NCBI RefSeq assembly: GCF_034702125.1 | Contig: NC_085865.1 | Coordinates: 42,095,128-42,159,127 of the forward strand | Reading direction: 5' to 3' | Origin: Engraulis encrasicolus | Lineage: Eukaryota > Chordata > Actinopteri > Clupeiformes > Engraulidae | Length of the DNA: 64,000 nt | In this document: positions 1-10,489 of the stretch, in pieces | How positions within the stretch are numbered: the first letter of the stretch is position 1 | Layout: every line of letters begins with the position of its first letter | Notes under the pieces: model-generated | What the model was told of the DNA's origin: nothing | The model's database searches: none | Seen by the model: only the letters and a program-made list of their open reading frames with translations | Position numbers and translations under genes: made by a program

Positions 1-576
1 CTATAAGGAGATATACTGGTAGGTCTAACAAATCAAAACAAAACCCATTGCTTCTGTTAGGTGCAGTTATCTTGCTTCTGTTAGGTGCAGTTATCTTCCT
101 TACCACTTGGTGGAGTCTGTTCGTAACCCAAGTCAATAACCACAGAGCAAGTGAATCAGGACTGGAAAGACTGTAAACTGTAACAGTCGTGTGGAAATCG
201 GAAAATAAATCATAATTTATTCATATTTCCATCCTTTGGTAACCAATATACACATCACAGGTTCTTCAAATACTGAAAACGAAACTGTGTTACTAAGATC
301 TTGCAAACTTCCGCGATCTACGGTGTATGAAAATTATCAGTAGAGAAGGGGTGTTTGACACCGTCAGTGAGGTATTGCCGTCTGGTGAACGGTATAAATA
401 CTGGCTAGTCAGCTTAATTCCTGTATAGGGAAGTGGACAGGGGGAAGTCAGTACTTGTGAATACCATCTCTAAACTTCAGGGCCGGTAGGAAACGCAATG
501 CGGTCGCATTATTACATTTCACGGCCGCGGCCCACCGGGACAAGTCCCCGATCTCCCGACGGCCACTCCGCGCCTG
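1..576 (+). mobile_element. hAT-family non-autonomous element, copy 1 (3' end, cut by window edge)
   Basis: This piece matches 23428-24017 in the same orientation and 13779-14370 in reverse, so it is the right part of a family about 1.5 kb long. It ends in CCGCGCCTG, the partner of the CAGGGGCGG left terminus seen in the other copies. The flank is ACCACGAT, an 8-bp target duplication whose mate is found reversed at 15304-15311. It carries a small deletion near 350 relative to the other copies. No transposase is seen. The left part lies outside the window. Confidence 0.85.
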
Positions 577-1441
577 ACCACGATAGTGTAGACGGACCCA
601 GCGGGTTGCCTCACTGCCAGGCCACTCCAAACCCGGCTAAACAGCCACCTTGATGAACTGCTCGCTTATGATCCAACTGACTGACTGAATGAAGTGAGGT
701 CTCGCTCCGCAGCGGGACAACGGGGTCTCGCTGCCCACGGACAGGGAAGTCCGCTTTTAAACTTATTCCTTCATTTTGTGTGTGCGTGTTTGCTGGTGCG
801 TGTGTGAGCGCGTGGGTGCCATCGCTCTGTTAAGTGTAACCCGGTCACCAACGAAAGTCTGTCTTCTCACGCGTGTACTGTCTTATTAGTGGTAGATGTT
901 TTGATGATGATTCTGAAGGGTGCCGTGTTGATGCTTTTAATGGACTCATAATTACTTGCCGTGATGAATTGCTATATAGTGCTGTGATGAATTACTGAAG
1001 GCCTGACTTGCTGTGATGAATTGCTGTGATGAATTTTCCACTGAGTTGCTGTGATGAATTGCCGTGATTATTTTGTTGTAATGTAGCTTATTTATAGCCT
1101 CTATTTATTGCATGGTATTTATCTAGCTATTTATTGTGGGGATTGGGTTATGGGTCTAAGCATGCTGTGTGTATTGTAGCCTAGTGCATCACTTGACCTG
1201 TATGGCTTACTCAGACTTCTTGTTGTGTGGGGCGGGGAAACCCTGTGTAGGGGAGATGGCCTATGGGGCTCAGTTATTTTAATGAACTTGCATTAATAAT
1301 AAAGAGTTGTTATTCCTTGAATCCTTTTGTGCATGGTTGTTCCATACCGGACCATACCGGGGTATAATTAAAGGTGGTGGCAGCTTAATTAGCATACTGT
1401 CATTTTAGCGCCCTCTTGTGGCAGCTCACAAATTTATTACA
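577..1441 (+). repeat. 5' LTR, 3' portion
   Basis: This matches the 3' LTR from 6963 to 7827 with only three substitutions that I could count. It ends in TTTATTACA. It holds a short degenerate direct repeat, TTGCTGTGATGAA (about 955-1070), and an AATAAA-type signal near 1299. The retained 3' part begins at the hAT target duplication ACCACGAT. Confidence 0.92.
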
Positions 1442-1442
1442 T

Positions 1443-1460
1443 TGGTGGCAGCGGTGGGAT
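1443..1460 (+). promoter_or_regulatory. Primer-binding site, tRNA-Leu type
   Basis: TGGTGGCAGCGGTGGGAT starts one base after the LTR. Its complement ends in CCACCGCTGCCACCA, which agrees with the 3' end plus CCA of vertebrate tRNA-Leu (AAG/UAG) as I know it. This primes minus-strand DNA synthesis. Confidence 0.8.
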
Positions 1461-1473
1461 TTAATCTTGCAAA

Positions 1474-2355
1474 ATGGAACGACCTGCACGTGTGGATTCT
1501 AGTAATGCAACTGCGGGGGGCTCACATGGTAACACGATGGGCCGTCCGGTGTTCATGCCCGAAACGTTTACAGGTCAAGGTCGGGATTGGTCAGACTGGT
1601 CCCAGCAGTTTGCATTGGCCGCAGATGTTAATAACTGGAATGATGATCTTAAATTGAAATTCATGTCTTTGTTGTTATCTGGGCGGGCCAGAGATGTTTA
1701 TTGTGGATTGACTGAAGAAGAAAGAAGTAGTTACACAAATTTACGCACAGCCTTGAATAAATGTTTTGACCCTTGTGAGAGTGAGGATTGGAATCGAGCT
1801 AGTTTCTCTTCGAGGAGGAGGTTGGCCACAGAGTCGGCACGTGAGTTTGGCAATGCCCTGAGACGTCTGATTTCCAAAGCGTACCCATCTGCAGGGGGTG
1901 CTACACAAGACTTACTGGCGAGAGAACATTTTGTGGCACATGTTGGGGTGGGGGAATTGCGTATACAACTTCGTAGTCCAAAACCAGCTACCCTAGAAGC
2001 AGCCATAAATTTAGCCTCTGAATTGGAACTGATAAGAGACATGGAACAGGGCCAGACAGCGAACAAGGCTAAAATATGCGGAGTGTCAAGTAGCTCCCCT
2101 GATCCCCAAATGACTGTGTTACTTCAAACAGTAGAAAGCCTACGGCAAGAGGTTAAGTCTCTTAAAGTAACAGTCGACAAACTCTCAGCTTCTCAAGATG
2201 GTAATAGGCCTACCCCTGTAGTCAGAACTCCACGGGTGGGACCTCAAGCACCTAGTCGCGCTCCTAAAGAGCGCTCTGACGTATGCTGGGAATGTGGATG
2301 TAATCGACACTGGAGAAAGGACTGCCCATATCTGTCGGGAAACTCGAAGGAGTGA
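1474..2355 (+). CDS. gag: Gypsy Gag polyprotein (capsid and nucleocapsid)
   Basis: This 293-residue protein begins at the first ATG after the primer-binding site. The N-terminal two thirds look like a retrotransposon capsid, with WSDWSQQF near residue 40 and an R-A-R-D-V-Y motif near 75. A predicted coiled-coil stretch (LLQTVESLRQEVKSLK) lies near residue 215. The C-terminus has one zinc knuckle, C-X2-C-X4-H-X4-C, at residues 271-284, which binds genomic RNA. The stop overlaps the pol frame, which is at -1, and a slippery heptamer lies 10 nt before the stop. Gag would assemble the cytoplasmic particle in which reverse transcription occurs. No internal stop or frameshift is visible. Confidence 0.93.
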   Translation: MERPARVDSSNATAGGSHGNTMGRPVFMPETFTGQGRDWSDWSQQFALAADVNNWNDDLKLKFMSLLLSGRARDVYCGLTEEERSSYTNLRTALNKCFDPCESEDWNRASFSSRRRLATESAREFGNALRRLISKAYPSAGGATQDLLAREHFVAHVGVGELRIQLRSPKPATLEAAINLASELELIRDMEQGQTANKAKICGVSSSSPDPQMTVLLQTVESLRQEVKSLKVTVDKLSASQDGNRPTPVVRTPRVGPQAPSRAPKERSDVCWECGCNRHWRKDCPYLSGNSKE

Positions 2356-2401
2356 GTGGTGAAGGCCAACGACTCACTCCCCCAAGTTACTCAGCGGGCC
2401 T
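2337..2401 (+). promoter_or_regulatory. Programmed -1 ribosomal frameshift signal between gag and pol
   Basis: The heptamer G GGA AAC (2337-2343) sits in the gag frame as X XXY YYZ. After a 5-nt spacer comes a perfect 9-bp stem, GGAGTGAGT (2349-2357) with ACTCACTCC (2372-2380), and a 14-nt loop. The loop AGGCC (2363-2367) can pair with GGCCT (2397-2401), giving a possible pseudoknot. A -1 slip leads exactly into the pol frame, which is open from 2304. Confidence 0.75.
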
Positions 2402-5400
2402 ACAAATTAGTGCGTCACGGGGCAGCCAGGGTGTGGGGGTGTTTTTACCTGCTAAAGTGGGTGGGGTAGACTGTAGTCTATTAGTGGACACCGGGGCCCA
2501 GGTTTCTGTAGTAGCCAAGGAGTTTTGGCAGAGGGCCACTGGTGGCCAATCTACACTGGAACCTTACACTGGGACTGTGTCGGCAGCAAATGGGGGGCCG
2601 ATGAGCATCATGGGGAAATGGGCAGCAGCATGTCAGATCAATTCACTCGCCTTAGTAATTGACTTTCTAGTTGCAGACATTCCATTGCATGATGTTTTAC
2701 TTGGGACTGACTTTCTCCTTAAATTTGGGGCAGTGATAAATCTGGGGGAACGCTGTTGTGAGATTATGGGAAAACGACTGCCTCTACTGTATAGTAATCT
2801 CAACAACCAAGTGCGACGGGTTGTGGTGCAGGAAGATGTTATTGTTCCTCCCTGTTGTGAAATCATACTACCAGGAAGTGTAGAGGGGGTTTTTGAGGAA
2901 CCTGTAGAGGGGTTACTTGAGCCTGCTAATGGTGTGGCAGAAGATATTTTGATAGCACGGGCTCTCTGTAGAGTGAAGAAGGGTGTCCTACCCCTTAGGG
3001 TTCTCAATGTAACAGAGGGGGAGCTCTTGTTGAGAAAGGGAACGACTGTGGGTACTCTGGATGTGAATGTGGATGTGCTTACCGGTGAAGAGTCTGAAAC
3101 AGAGTGTATGACAGGGGTTGCACAGTGGACTTCGGACTCCTTGATGACCCAATTTGGGCTAGACAACAAGGGGCTAACAAAAACCCAATTGCAAGCTGTC
3201 CGTGAGCTGTTTAATAACAATGTCTCTGTTTTCAGCCGTGATGATTCAGACCTGGGTAGGACACATCTGACCCACCACCAGATTGACACCGGGCAAGCAA
3301 GGCCCATCAAAATGGCCCCTCGCAGAGTACCTCTTCACTTGCAACAAGAGGTGTCGGAGCACATCAAGCAAATGCAAGGAAAAGGCATCATCCAACCCTC
3401 CTGCAGTCCCTGGGCAGCACCTGTAGTACCGGTGAGGAAAAAGGATGGTGGTTTGCGCTTTTGCGTCGACTACAGGAAACTAAATGAGGTAACGAAAAAA
3501 GATGCCTACCCCCTCCCACGCATTGATGACGCCCTAGATAGTCTGCATAGTGCCCAATGGTTTTCTACTCTCGACCTTGCCAGTGGGTACTGGCAGGTTG
3601 AGGGGGACCCTCAAGACCGTCCTAAAACGGCTTTTACCACCCGACAGGGGCTTTTTGAGTTCAACGTGTTACCATTTGGGCTAACCAATAGTCCTAGTAC
3701 TTTTCAGCGACTAATGGACTTAGTTTTAGCTGACTTGCAATGGACTACATGTTTAGTTTACCTGGATGACATCATCGTCTTTGGGCGGGACTTTGCAGAA
3801 CACCTTCAGCGTTTAGACCAGGTCTTGTCAAAACTCAAGATGGCGCACCTTAAAGTGAAACCGGCAAAATGTAACTTTTTTTCCACTAAAGTTCACTATT
3901 TAGGGCATGTCATTTCAGCGGAAGGGGTGATGGCAGACCCTGAGAAAGTGGAAGCCGTACGAGGCTGGCCCACCCCTAAAAACCAGACAGAGGTGCGTAG
4001 CTTCCTCGGACTAGCGTCATATTACAGACGTTTTGTTAAGGGTTTTGCAGAGATAGCTAGGCCATTGCACAAGTTGACGGAAAAAGGCCGGCGGTTTCAG
4101 TGGGATGAGGCGTGTCAAGAAGCCTTTGTCAAGTTAAAAACCTGTCTAATCTCTGCGCCCGGGCTAGCATACCCTGATCCCCAGAAAAGTTTCATCTTGG
4201 ATACAGATGCGAGTGACACTGGTATTGGAGCGGTGCTTTCGCAGGAGGTAGATGGCTTAGAGCGAGTGGTAGCCTATGCAAGCCGAGCCCTGACCAAACA
4301 GGAGCGTAAATATGCTACAACGAAAAAAGAACTTTTAGGTGTAGTGGCCTTCACAAAGTACTTTAAACATTTCTTGCTCGGTAAAGAATTCTTACTCAGG
4401 ACGGACCACAACTCCCTCAGGTGGCTCCATAACTTTCATGGGATAGAGGGACAACTGGCCAGGTGGCTAGAGCAGTTGGCAGCATTCCAATATAAGATTG
4501 TTCACAGACCTGGGAAACTTCACACAAATGTTGATGCGTTGTCTCGATTACCTGGGTACAAGGGAGACCTGCCCGGGAGTACATCTCAGATATGTGCAGT
4601 GGGTCAAAAAGGGGGGGAATTGCCTCCTGAACGGGGGGAACCAACATCAGACCCCCTGGACGATGATGCCTTGACTGAGGCCCAGCACGCTGACCCAGAG
4701 TTGAAATTGCTGATTAAGCTAAAAGGACAGAACGGGGACAGACGGGTGGCATTGAATACTTACCCGGACCTGAAGAAGTTTGGGTTGGTTTGGGACCAAT
4801 TAAAGGTACAGGGACGGAGGTTGGTACGGGTGTTGCCTGCAAAGCCAAAATTACCTGCCAGAACCCAACTTGTGTTACCCGCGTCCTTGGTACCAGTAGT
4901 ATTACAGCAGTTACACGATAAAACTACGGGTGCTCATTTGGGAGTTCAAAAAATACAAGGGAAAATAAGGGACAGATTCTACTGGCCAGGGTGGTTTCAA
5001 AGGGTAAAGAAGTGGTGCCAGGATTGTGGAGAATGTGGGTCTCAGAAGCAGTCAGGTGCAACCCCCAGGGCACCCATGGTGACCTCTGCCACTTCGGCTC
5101 CCTTTGAGAGGATAGCAATAGATATTCTGGGTCCCTTGCCTAAAACGGAGCGTTCTAATGTGTACATCATGGTGGTGGGGGACTATTTCTCAAAATGGAC
5201 AGAAGCTTATCCTATCCCCAACCAGGAAGCAGAGACGTTGGCCAGAGTGTTAATGAACGAGTGGGTCTCTCGCTATGGCACTCCAAGGAGGTTGCACTCT
5301 GACCAAGGTCGCAGTTTCGAGTCCAATCTATTCCAGCAACTGTGTCATTTACTGGATATAAGTAAGACCAGAACCACACCATACCACCCACAATCGGACG

Positions 5401-6623
5401 GCATGATAGAAAGATTCAACCGTACACTTTTGTCTATGTTAGTCTTTTATGTGGATGAAAATCAACAGAACTGGGATAGTCTTCTTCCATTTGTGATGAT
5501 GGCCTACAGAAGTAGCGTGAATGCCACTACAGGTTTTACCCCCCATAAAGTCTTGTTTGGTAGGGAGATGGTTTTACCAATCGATGTAATGTTAAATGTA
5601 AATGAAAAGTTCCCCTCGGCTAAAGGCTATGTGGAAAGGTTAACTGAAAGCTTGTCTACAGTGTTGGAGGCAGTAAAGAAACACCAGGCTAGAGCTTCAG
5701 AAAACCAAAAGTTTTATTTTGATTTTAAAGCACAACACCAGTCTTACTCAGTGGGGGAATTTGTGTGGGTAAGAAATAAAGCCAGAAAGAAGGGGGTGAG
5801 TCCAAAGCTACAGAAAAGATTCAAGGGACCTTTCAGAGTTATTGAGCGAGTATCAGACGTGCTTTATCGAATACAACCAGAAGGGGGAGTCTCCAGTAAT
5901 GTTGTGCATTTCAATCTGCTAAAACCCTGTGTGTCTCCTACCGTTACAGAACCAATGCCACAGCTGGGGGCCCAAGTCCATGACCAGCCGGCTACAGGGG
6001 CATCTCCGCAGCTTGGGCGGAGGGGTGAGAGGCCACCGGGTGGTGCCAGTCGGGTGTTCCGGCGGTCGAGGGGTCCTGCTGTGGGGAGCACGGGGGCTCC
6101 TATGGATGCCAGAACTGTGCCCAGGGTCATCCCATCGGCAGTCGGAGGGTCCCAGAGGTCGGAGGCATCCACAGGAAGCCCAGCCAGGGGGACCAGATCG
6201 ACTTCTGCTCCTGTGGTCTCTGATGGTGTGGCCGCCGACGGGGCAGCTGCGGGTGGGACATCCGGTTCATCTGCTGCAGAGGGTCTGCTGTCGCCTGAGG
6301 CATCTGCTGTGGAGGACTTCATCCTGCCACCCGAGTCTGGTGCCCAGGAGACACCTGAGGTTGCTGGGGAGGAGTCCGGCCTGTCAGCAGCATTGGCTGC
6401 TGGGGGGTCCTGCGTCCCAGTTGCTTCAGCTGGGGGGGAGGTCAGTTGGCCTTCCACGGATGGAGAACCTGGTTCTCCAAACGAAGAGCATCCCCAGCCG
6501 GAGCTGGGGACATCGCCAGGGGGGTCACTACTTCCAGGTAGTCCGGCGGCTGGTGACCTGGGCCGGCCGGAGCGTGCAAGAAGGCGCCCTGCATGGTGCC
6601 AAGACTATGTTGTTTCTTTGTGA
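2337..6623 (+). CDS. pol: Gypsy Pol polyprotein (PR-RT-RNaseH-IN)
   Basis: About 1,425 residues are open from the frameshift site; the frame has no ATG near its start, so expression as Gag-Pol fusion is likely. In order come the aspartic protease with DTGA (about residue 46), reverse transcriptase with VDYRKLN and the catalytic YLDD (about 470), RNase H with LDTDASDTGIGAVLSQ, and the integrase HHCC zinc domain (about 855-895). The DDE core follows, with IAIDILG, HSDQG and the glutamate in SDGMIERFN, and then a GPF module (KGPFRVIERV). There is no chromodomain. The last 220 residues are rich in Gly, Pro, Ser and Ala and end in PAWCQDYV. No disabling change is seen, so the enzyme set may be functional. 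Confidence 0.95.
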   Translation, partial: GKLEGVSGEGQRLTPPSYSAGLQISASRGSQGVGVFLPAKVGGVDCSLLVDTGAQVSVVAKEFWQRATGGQSTLEPYTGTVSAANGGPMSIMGKWAAACQINSLALVIDFLVADIPLHDVLLGTDFLLKFGAVINLGERCCEIMGKRLPLLYSNLNNQVRRVVVQEDVIVPPCCEIILPGSVEGVFEEPVEGLLEPANGVAEDILIARALCRVKKGVLPLRVLNVTEGELLLRKGTTVGTLDVNVDVLTGEESETECMTGVAQWTSDSLMTQFGLDNKGLTKTQLQAVRELFNNNVSVFSRDDSDLGRTHLTHHQIDTGQARPIKMAPRRVPLHLQQEVSEHIKQMQGKGIIQPSCSPWAAPVVPVRKKDGGLRFCVDYRKLNEVTKKDAYPLPRIDDALDSLHSAQWFSTLDLASGYWQVEGDPQDRPKTAFTTRQGLFEFNVLPFGLTNSPSTFQRLMDLVLADLQWTTCLVYLDDIIVFGRDFAEHLQRLDQVLSKLKMAHLKVKPAKCNFFSTKVHYLGHVISAEGVMADPEKVEAVRGWPTPKNQTEVRSFLGLASYYRRFVKGFAEIARPLHKLTEKGRRFQWDEACQEAFVKLKTCLISAPGLAYPDPQKSFILDTDASDTGIGAVLSQEVDGLERVVAYASRALTKQERKYATTKKELLGVVAFTKYFKHFLLGKEFLLRTDHNSLRWLHNFHGIEGQLARWLEQLAAFQYKIVHRPGKLHTNVDALSRLPGYKGDLPGSTSQICAVGQKGGELPPERGEPTSDPLDDDALTEAQHADPELKLLIKLKGQNGDRRVALNTYPDLKKFGLVWDQLKVQGRRLVRVLPAKPKLPARTQLVLPASLVPVVLQQLHDKTTGAHLGVQKIQGKIRDRFYWPGWFQRVKKWCQDCGECGSQKQSGATPRAPMVTSATSAPFERIAIDILGPLPKTERSNVYIMVVGDYFSKWTEAYPIPNQEAETLARVLMNEWVSRYGTPRRLHSDQGRSFESNLFQQLCHLLDISKTRTTPYHPQSDGMIERFNRTLLSMLVFYVDENQQNWDSLLPFVMMAYRSSVNATTGFTPHKVLFGREMVLPIDVMLNVNEKFPSAKGYVERLTESLSTVLEAVKKHQARASENQKFYFDFKAQHQSYSVGEFVWVRNKARKKGVSPKLQKRFKGPFRVIERVSDVLYRIQPEGGVSSNVVHFNLLKPCVSPTVTEPMPQLGAQVHDQPATGASPQLGRRGERPPGGASRVFRRSRGPAVGSTGAPMDARTVPRVIPSAVGGSQRSEASTGSPARGTRSTSAPVVSDGVAADGAAAGGTSGSSAAEGLLSPEASAVEDFILPPESGAQETPEVAGEESGLSAALAAGGSCVPVASAGGEVSWPSTDGEPGSPNEEHPQPELGTSPGGSLLPGSPAAGDLGRPERARRRPAWCQDYVVSL

Positions 6624-6649
6624 GGACTCGGGGACGAGTCCATTTTTCT

Positions 6650-6662
6650 GGAGGGGGGGTAG
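6650..6662 (+). promoter_or_regulatory. Polypurine tract
   Basis: GGAGGGGGGGTAG directly precedes the TGTGATG start of the 3' LTR. In this class it is the primer for plus-strand DNA. A small perfect hairpin, GACTCG-GGGA-CGAGTC, follows the pol stop at 6625-6640. Confidence 0.8.
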
Positions 6663-7827
6663 TGTGATGTGAACTAATGGGTGCGAGTAATGGACATGGC
6701 TGCGCTCGCTTCCCCAATTATCGCACTGCCCGGCTCACCTGTTGACAATGACACTGATTACTTGGCGTGCCAAGAAAACCATGGCTGTGTTGTGGCTCAT
6801 TGGCGAGAGGCCGAGAGACAGAAGCAGTTGGGGCTGCTGGGTCCAATTGTGGGGAACGTTTGGTGGCGTTCGCGGTTGTTTAGGACCGCCGGCGCTGAAG
6901 ACACCGGGGACCACTTAGTGACCCGGAGTAAGATAGTGGGGGGAAATGCTTAGCTAGCCAGGACCACGATAGTGTAGACGGACCCAGCGGGTTGCCTCAC
7001 TGCCAGGCCACTCCAAACCCGGCTAAACAGCCACCTTGATGAACTGCTCGCTTATGATCCAACTGACTGACTGAATGAAGTGAGGTCTCGCTCCGCAGCG
7101 GGACAACGGGGTCTCGCTGCCCACGGACAGGGAAGTCCGCTTTTAAACTTATTCCTTCATTTTGTGTGTGCGTGTTTGCTGGTGCGTGTGTGAGCGCGTG
7201 GGTGCCATCGCTCTGTTAAGTGTAACCCGGTCACCAACGAAAGTCTGTCTTCTCACGCGTGTACTGTCTTATTAGTGGTAGATGTTTTGATGATGATTCT
7301 GAAGGGTGCCGTGTTGATGCTTTTAATGGACTCATAATTACTTGCCGTGATGAATTGCTATATAGTGCTGTGATGAATTACTGAAGGCCTGACTTGCTGT
7401 GATGAATTGCTGTGATGAATTTTCCACTGAGTTGCTGTGATGAATTGCCGTGATTATTTTGTTGTAATGTAGCTTATTTATAGCCTCTATTTATTGCATG
7501 GTATTTATCTAGCTATTTATTGTGGGGATTGGGTTATGGGTCTAAGCATGCTGTGTGTATTGTAGCCTAGTGCATCACTTGACCTGTATGGCTTACTCAG
7601 ACTTCTTGTTGTGTGGGGCGGGGAAACTCTGTGTAGGGGAGATGGCCTATGGGGCTCAGTTATTTTAATGAACTTGCATTAATAATAAAGAGTTGTTATT
7701 CCTTGAATCCTTTTGTGCATGGTTGTTCCATACCGGACCATACTGGGGTATAATTAAAGGTGGTGGCAGCTTAATTAGCATACTGTCATTTTAGCGCCCT
7801 CTTGTGGCAGCTCTCAAATTTATTACA
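6663..7827 (+). repeat. 3' LTR, complete (1,165 bp)
   Basis: It begins TGTGATGT and ends TTATTACA, with TG...CA termini. It is followed by ATAT, whose mate is at 15612-15615. Positions 6663-6970 correspond to the reversed LTR piece at 15304-15611. I count nine differences there, all in the outer 190 bp. The rest matches 577-1441 almost perfectly. Confidence 0.93.
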
Positions 7828-8764
7828 ATATATTGGAGCTTGAGCTAATCCTCTGACCCCTCTCAATGGGTACTTGCTTAAAAAAAGACACCACTGTGTC
7901 CTAAACCAATTCACAAAATATTATTCAGACAAATATATTATCTCACCTCTCGATTAGAAATATGGTCACCAAAGCGTATTTGAAGCCGCTGCCGTAGCCG
8001 ACATCTGTGTCCAAGAGTGTCAGGTCCCATTTCAAATTTTCAGCCCGTGTTGGAGTCTGGTCTTGCGAGTCCGATATCCAAGGGAGTATGTTATCCTGAC
8101 ATGGTTAGTCCAGTGTCCCAAAAGCCAAAGTTCTTCCTGTAGCTCTGCAAAAGCCACCAAAGTTTCAAGTAGCTCAGCCTGCTGCTAACTCTCGTTACCT
8201 TGCTACTAGCCGAGTGATGATGAGCCTTGTCGCGTGTGCATGAATGATGGGGGCGGGGTCGGTCAAGTTCACGAGTCGGTGAACGCGCAGGGAGGAGGGG
8301 TGAGTGCTGGCGGTTGATGGACGTGTCAGAAACCAATAGAAGTGATGATGAGTATTACTTCTATTGGTTGCCGTTTTCTTCTGACTACGCCCTCTAGACT
8401 GGACCAAAAGATTTCGTTTTTTTTCCAAACACTCTATTTCAATGGGTGCTATGGCGTCATGAGGAGTTTTTCAGATGATATGGTAAAATATGTGCCAGAA
8501 AAACATCTCCTATCCCACCTTTAAGACAAGTTAAAAGAGAGAATATGTCGCTAAGCTAGTGAAAGTCAATGTATCCATGTAGCATTGTAGCATGCTACAC
8601 GGATACATTGACTTTCACTAGCTTAGCGACATATTCCCTCTTTTAACTTGTCTTAAAGCAAGACAACGCCTAACATGAAAAATAAGACACTTTACCACCT
8701 TTATAAACCCCAGCCAACGATTTTAACTGTATTAAGCCCCAAAATAGTGGCATACCCCTTTAAG
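7828..8764 (-). mobile_element. One half of a TTAA-flanked DNA transposon, including one terminal inverted repeat
   Basis: Positions 8656-8764 are nearly identical to 22021-22131 and end in CATACCCCTTTAA. Both now point the same way, but they were inverted repeats before the inversion of 577-13778. The terminus reads TTAA then AGGGGTATGCC, consistent with a TTAA target duplication (piggyBac- or Kolobok-like). A possible coding exon with an ATG at 8030 and a GT donor at 7946-7945 lies on the minus strand, giving 28 open codons. The rest (8040-8520) is GC-rich promoter-like DNA without a recognisable protein. Confidence 0.6.
8525..8652. mobile_element. Near-perfect palindromic MITE with TTAA target duplication
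   Basis: The element begins GACAAGTTAAAAGAG and ends in its complement, with arms of about 60 bp around a 6-nt centre. TTAA is duplicated at 8521-8524 and 8653-8656. It sits inside the larger TTAA element, since the uninterrupted sequence CTACCTTTAAAGCAAG is seen at 22014. It is likely a piggyBac-type derivative. Confidence 0.8.
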
Positions 8765-8976
8765 GGATTCACAACAGCACTGAATATGATTATGCAGGTA
8801 GGAGATTTGTCATTTTACAGTAGAAGATGTCAAACATGCCATGTCTTTGATGTACAGAATTATACAAATCTGTACCTCAAGACCAATGAAGATAAAAAAT
8901 AAAGTGTTGATGGGTAACATTCTTTCATCCAGTGAATTAAATTGATTTTCTGGTAGTAAATAAGGTAACAAATAAA

Positions 8977-10480
8977 CAGGGTCTCCGCGGATCCTTAAAA
9001 AGTCTTATAAAGTCTTACTTTTAATATTTGTTTTTTAAGGTCTTATAAAGCATTATATTTCGCCAATTTTTGGAAGTGTGGTATTATATTTACGTGGGAG
9101 GTCTTATATTTCATCTGGGTAGCTTGAGTGTAAGAAAAAAGGTCTATTTTTTGACGCTATAAACCTTATTTAACCGGCATACGTCCCTTATCAAGATGCG
9201 GAAAAGTAGAGGAAACGGATTTGTGTTTGTGTCGCAGCGCAGCCCGCTGGCCACACAGCGGGGGGCAACCGCAGACCTGTGGGCGCAGCGTCAAGCCTAC
9301 TTGCATGTTCTAGTAGAAACAGTCAAAAAAGTGGTCGAAAAAATATGAACGTGAATCGAGATGGGTAGATAGATGCACGTTCAGTGTAATGTGGCTTGAG
9401 GACAAGAAATAAAACGGTTAGCTGCTATCCAAAGCAACGTCGGAATATGAAGCTTGATGTTAACTGTGTCGGGAGGACGCATAGCCTAATCAGTCGTTGA
9501 GTGTAAGTTTTGAATGTTGTCTATCGTAAGCATGTTAGCCATGCCCTCGCGTTTGGGTAGAAGCGTTTGCTAAATGTAAAGGGTTCATTTCATAAAGTCC
9601 ATTATGACCGTATTCGAAAATAATTGTTCCTTCATACAATAGCCTACACTTTCAAAATCGCCTCTAGATACGTGACAGGCTATTTGATGCCTCTGTCAAA
9701 TGCAAAATGATTTCGTTAACATGATGGCAGCATGAGAAAGTGAGCGCGAGGCAATACGAAATCGGATGAGTAACGAAGCCAATGATCTGGCGAGGTGCGT
9801 AATGTCCAAATCGGTAACCAGATGGGCAACGGTAAACGCGCTAAATGCTTGTTATGGACATGCTGGAAATCGCTTCCAAGTTGTGCGCTGTTTCTTGCGC
9901 ACATTCTAGAGAACAACAAACTACAGACAGGCTAAGCTCAAAGTAGAACGCTTGCTTCTGCTACCCGTCTCTGATAAAGCGAGCTGGAGGAGGAGGAACG
10001 GCACTCAGAGTAGTCATACATTTAACCCTTTTGACACCAGGTGTCCTCTCTCCTAATAGCAAAGTGCATTCAACTATTTATCCACTATTTAGCCATTTTT
10101 AATGTGTACATTTAAAGGCATTTGATGAACATTCATCTGATTTTTCCATAGGCCGTCAAAACATGCGTGGGACCCTCAAGTTGACCCTCCAGTTGTCAGT
10201 TAACTGACCATATGCATGCATGGTGTCTGTAGGCCTACAGATCAGTTACACCTTGCTACTGCTTACACTGTGTTTACCCTAGGCTACACTATAAAAGCAC
10301 AGTAGTCATATTCTATTGTTTATTATATATAATTATGTACTAGGCCTACATTTCATTATAGCAATGCAAACTAATAACATTAGCAATATTGCAATGCCTC
10401 ACCCCGAGCGGTGGTCTTATATTTTATCATCAGAGGTCTTATATTTGTCTTAAAAAGTCTTATATTTGGTGATCCAAAAT
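8977..10480 (+). mobile_element. Degenerate DNA-transposon fragment rich in GTCTTATA motifs
   Basis: The left end reads CAGGGTCTCCGCGGATCC followed by AAAAAGTCTTATA motifs, which return near 10410-10475 (GTCTTATATTT). The left terminus looks hAT-like. I cannot find a matching right terminus or a target duplication. Between them (9150-10400) I see no conserved coding region. Confidence 0.35.
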
Positions 10481-10489
10481 GTGCAGAAT

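Larger units (their letters stand above)
577..7827 (+). mobile_element. Ty3/Gypsy LTR retrotransposon, coding part intact, 5' LTR interrupted
   Basis: The order is partial 5' LTR, tRNA primer-binding site, gag, pol (protease, reverse transcriptase, RNase H, integrase), polypurine tract and a full 3' LTR. This is the Ty3/Gypsy order, with integrase after RNase H. Both frames are open over their full length, which suggests a young insertion. The first 300 bp of the 5' LTR are missing here and lie in reverse at 15304-15611, separated by a hAT insertion and an inversion. The 4-bp target duplication is ATAT at 7828-7831 and 15612-15615. Confidence 0.95.

Noticed and set aside
2633..3310. 225-codon minus-strand frame over the protease region
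   Set aside because: Shadow of the pol frame with no domain and no context for expression.
5864..6457. Long reverse and alternate frames over the end of pol (197 and 247 codons)
   Set aside because: They overlap the GC-rich, low-complexity tail of the true pol frame and resemble no known protein; open only because of composition.
577..7827. Endogenous retrovirus
   Set aside because: No envelope gene follows pol, and the domain order and motifs are those of a Ty3/Gypsy retrotransposon.
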